Source of the DNA: Pseudomonas sp. B21-028
GTDB lineage: Bacteria > Pseudomonadota > Gammaproteobacteria > Pseudomonadales > Pseudomonadaceae
Direction of reading: 5' to 3'
NCBI RefSeq assembly: GCF_024749045.1
Contig: NZ_CP087184.1
Location: 3,224,001-3,288,000, forward strand
DNA: 64,000 bases
This document shows positions 61,694-64,000 of the stretch, one piece after another; the first letter of the stretch is position 1, and the number at the start of each line of letters is the position of its first letter. The notes beneath the pieces are model-generated. The model was not told where the DNA came from. It worked only from the letters and a program-made list of their open reading frames with translations, and made no database searches. Both the position numbers and the translations under genes were made by a program.

Positions 61694-63895
61694 ATGCCAA
61701 TCACGCAAAACAACCGCCTGGTGCAGATCGACAGCCCCCTCGGTGGCGATGTCCTGCTGCTCCAAGGCATGGAAGGCAGTGAAGAGTTAGGTCGGTGTTT
61801 TCACTACGAACTGGATCTGACCTCCGAGGACCGGGCGATCACGTTCGATCAGTTGTTGGGCAAGCCGATGGGCTTGACCCTGGAACTGTATGAGGGCGGT
61901 AAACGCTACTTCCACGGGATTGTCTGCAACTGCCGTCAGTTGACCGGCCACGGCCAGTTCGCCGGTTACCGTGTCACGCTGCGGCCCTGGTTCTGGTTGC
62001 TCACGCGCACGTCGGATTGTCGGATTTTCCAGAACAAGACGGTGCCGGACATCATCAAGCAAGTGTTCCGCGACCTCGGTTTCTCCGACTTCGAGGACAG
62101 CCTGAGCGGCAGCTATCGCGAGTGGGAATACTGCGTGCAGTACCGGGAAACCAGCTTCGACTTTGTCAGTCGGCTGATGGAGCAGGAAGGCATCTACTAT
62201 TACTTCCGCCATGAAAAGGCCCGCCATGTACTGGTGCTGGCCGATGCCTATGGCGCCCATTCCACGGTGCCGGACTACGCCTCCGTCCCCTTCTATCCAC
62301 CTGATCGACAGATGCGTGAACGGGATCATTTCTACGATTGGCAACTGGCACGGGAAGTCCAACCCGGTTCCCTGGCGTTGAACGACTATGACTTCCAGCG
62401 CCCTCGCGCCAGTCTTGAGGTGCGCTCCAGTGTCATGCGCGACCATAGCAACGGCGACTACCCGCTTTATGACTATCCCGGGGAATACCTGCAAAGCAAT
62501 GACGGCGAGCACTACGCGCGTACCCGCATAGAAGCCATTCACAGTCAATTCGAGCGGGTGCAGTTGCGCGGTCTCGCCCGAGGGCTGGGCTGCGGTCATC
62601 TGTTCAGCCTCACAGGCTACGATCGGGCGGACCAGAATCGCGAGTACCTGGTGGTGGCCGCACGCTATCAGATTCGCCAGGATCCCTATGAAAGCGGGCA
62701 GTCTGACCTGACCGAACAGTTCGTCAGCGAGCTGGACTGCATGGACGCTCATCAGGCCTTCCGCCCTCTTCCGCTGACCCCCATGCCGATTGTGCGCGGG
62801 CCGCAGACCGCGGTAGTTGTGGGCCCCGGTGGCGAAGAAATCTGGACCGACCAATATGGCCGGGTCAAAGTGCATTTCCACTGGGACCGTCATGACCAAT
62901 CCAACGAGAACAGCTCCTGCTGGATTCGGGTATCCCAGGCCTGGGCCGGCAAGAATTGGGGTTCGGTGCAGATCCCACGGATCGGCCAGGAAGTGATCGT
63001 CAGTTTCCTCGAAGGCGACCCGGACCGGCCGATCATCACCGGCCGCGTCTACAACGCCGAACAGACCGTGCCCTACGGGCTGCCCGCCAACGCCACCCAA
63101 AGTGGAGTGAAAAGCCGTTCCAGCAAGGGCGGTTCTCCGGCCAACTTCAATGAAATCCGCATGGAGGACAAGAAAGGTTCGGAGCAACTGTTCATCCACG
63201 CCGAGAAGAACCAGGACATCGAGGTCGAGAACGACGAAACCCACTGGGTCGGTCATGACCGCAGCAAGACCATCGACAACGACGAGACCGTGCATGTCAA
63301 ACACGACCGCACCGAAACGGTGGACAACAACGAAACCATCACCATCGGCGTGAACCGTACCGAGGATGTGGGCAACAACGAAAAAATCACCATTGGCGTC
63401 AATCGCACCGAGAAAGTCGGCAGCAACGAGACCATCACCATCGGTGCCGACCGCACGGAAAAGGTCGGTGCGAATGAAACCATCAACATCGTTGGCAACC
63501 GCAGCGAGGATGTGGGCGGCAACGAGACGATCGGCATTTCCGGCAACCGCAATGAATCGGTCAAAGGCAATGAAGGCATCGAAATCAGCGGCAACCAGAG
63601 CACCGATATCAATGGCAATCACAGCACTCAGATCGGCCAGAACGAATCCCGTGACGTCGCCCAGAACCGCAACACCGACATCAAGCAGAACGACAGCCTG
63701 GATGTCGGCAAGCATTTCTCCCTCATCGCCGGCGATTCGATCACGCTGACCACGGGGGCGGCCAGCATCACCATGAAGAAAGACGGCACCATCGTGATCA
63801 GCGGCAAGAACATCACCCTCGACGGCTCCGGCGCCATCAACATCAAGGCCAACAGGAACGTCGTCGTCAAAGGCCAGAAGATCCTGCAGAACTAG
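61694..63895 (+). CDS. vgrG: Type VI secretion spike protein VgrG
   Basis: The 733-residue protein has the N-terminal gp27-like region (LVQIDSPLGGDVLLLQGMEGSEELGRCFHYELDL; VQYRETSFDFVSRLMEQEGIYYYF), the gp5 OB-fold (GPGGEEIWTDQYGRVKVHFHWDRHDQ; WAGKNWGSVQIPRIGQEVIVSFLEGDPDRPIITGRVYN), and a C-terminal beta-helix of repeated ETITIG.NRTE.VG.N units (about 510-660). It ends with TMKKDGTIVISGKNITLDGSGAINIK. No toxin domain is fused, so cargo is carried by the DUF4150 effector. The ATG at 61694 follows GAGGA by eight bases. Confidence 0.95.
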   Translation: MPITQNNRLVQIDSPLGGDVLLLQGMEGSEELGRCFHYELDLTSEDRAITFDQLLGKPMGLTLELYEGGKRYFHGIVCNCRQLTGHGQFAGYRVTLRPWFWLLTRTSDCRIFQNKTVPDIIKQVFRDLGFSDFEDSLSGSYREWEYCVQYRETSFDFVSRLMEQEGIYYYFRHEKARHVLVLADAYGAHSTVPDYASVPFYPPDRQMRERDHFYDWQLAREVQPGSLALNDYDFQRPRASLEVRSSVMRDHSNGDYPLYDYPGEYLQSNDGEHYARTRIEAIHSQFERVQLRGLARGLGCGHLFSLTGYDRADQNREYLVVAARYQIRQDPYESGQSDLTEQFVSELDCMDAHQAFRPLPLTPMPIVRGPQTAVVVGPGGEEIWTDQYGRVKVHFHWDRHDQSNENSSCWIRVSQAWAGKNWGSVQIPRIGQEVIVSFLEGDPDRPIITGRVYNAEQTVPYGLPANATQSGVKSRSSKGGSPANFNEIRMEDKKGSEQLFIHAEKNQDIEVENDETHWVGHDRSKTIDNDETVHVKHDRTETVDNNETITIGVNRTEDVGNNEKITIGVNRTEKVGSNETITIGADRTEKVGANETINIVGNRSEDVGGNETIGISGNRNESVKGNEGIEISGNQSTDINGNHSTQIGQNESRDVAQNRNTDIKQNDSLDVGKHFSLIAGDSITLTTGAASITMKKDGTIVISGKNITLDGSGAINIKANRNVVVKGQKILQN

Positions 63896-63912
63896 CCCAT
63901 GGAGTGGCCGCT

Positions 63913-64000
63913 ATGACCGTTGAATACCAGCTCCCCGTAACCCCCACCTCCGCTCCGACGCGCGTGGACGGCGTGGTGATTGGCGTATTGCTGGACGTCC
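63913..64000 (+). CDS. Partial DUF6484 domain protein
   Basis: The frame from the ATG at 63913 runs off the right edge and reads MTVEYQLPVT, PTSAPTRVDG and then VVIGVLLDV. The RVDGVVIG segment matches the opening of DUF6484 proteins, usually encoded directly after vgrG. GGAG lies eight bases upstream. The role is unknown; it is probably a spike-associated factor. Confidence 0.7.
   Translation, partial: MTVEYQLPVTPTSAPTRVDGVVIGVLLDV

Noticed and set aside
61787-63715. A 642-codon minus-strand frame opposite vgrG
   Set aside because: It is an antisense shadow of the repetitive VgrG C-terminus: it lacks any domain and a ribosome binding site, and the plus-strand VgrG is unambiguous.
1-64000. 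tRNA, rRNA or CRISPR features
   Set aside because: No cloverleaf-like segment with a CCA end, no rRNA-like stretch and no regularly spaced repeats were found. The only regular short repeat is the contiguous octamer array, which has no spacers.

Overview
The window is GC-rich, densely packed chromosome from a Pseudomonas of the P. fluorescens lineage. The evidence is the gene families (Gal-type galactose dehydrogenase, OprD porins, mdeRA, calA/calB, benRABCD, LysR/AraC regulators) and two kinds of REP/REPIN repeat common in that group. A near-perfect dif site at 40559-40586 suggests the window spans the replication terminus. Octamers matching the FtsK loading sequence point towards it from the left, and one points towards it from the right.

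Left part, about 1-24 kb: mostly ordinary accessory metabolism. It holds a CinA-like amidohydrolase, a YetF-type protein, an SDR, a glyoxalase-like protein, a PatB/MalY C-S lyase, an AT-rich orphan gene, an isoquinoline 1-oxidoreductase-like molybdoenzyme pair, a metallo-beta-lactamase hydrolase, and a LysE exporter with a divergent LysR regulator. A receiver/CheX-like protein sits in an operon with a diguanylate cyclase. Galactose dehydrogenase, an acyl-CoA dehydrogenase/3-hydroxyisobutyryl-CoA hydrolase pair and an HPP protein follow. Two paralogous LysR genes bracket a SnoaL-like gene and a DUF1445 hydro-lyase, next to a divergent OprD porin.

Phenylpropanoid region, about 24-37 kb: coniferyl aldehyde dehydrogenase (calB), an esterase, a TetR regulator, a sigma-54 activator with a phenol-sensing (XylR/DmpR-type) input domain, and, divergently behind a -24/-12 promoter, coniferyl alcohol dehydrogenase (calA). 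The calA strand continues with DUF1302, DUF1329, a YCF48-like propeller and an RND/MMPL transporter. I read these four as a poorly described trans-envelope system for hydrophobic aromatic substrates. A chemoreceptor follows.

Terminus region, about 39-52 kb: a gene split between two frames next to an eight-copy octamer repeat, dif, a tyrosine recombinase remnant, mdeR-mdeA, a dapA-like gene, another chemoreceptor, an S41 peptidase, a small three-gene operon ending in a helix-hairpin-helix protein, AT-rich orphans and a palindromic MITE-like element.

Right part, about 50-64 kb: an OprD/BenF-like porin, benzoate dioxygenase genes benABCD with their activator benR and two BenR/XylS boxes exactly 21 bp apart. 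Next comes a type VI secretion effector module on the minus strand (DUF2169 adaptor, catalytically dead thiolase-like protein, DUF4150 PAAR-like effector, probable immunity protein), divergent from vgrG and a DUF6484 gene that runs off the edge. No rRNA, tRNA or CRISPR array was seen. Coordinates were worked out by eye from reading frames and Shine-Dalgarno positions.
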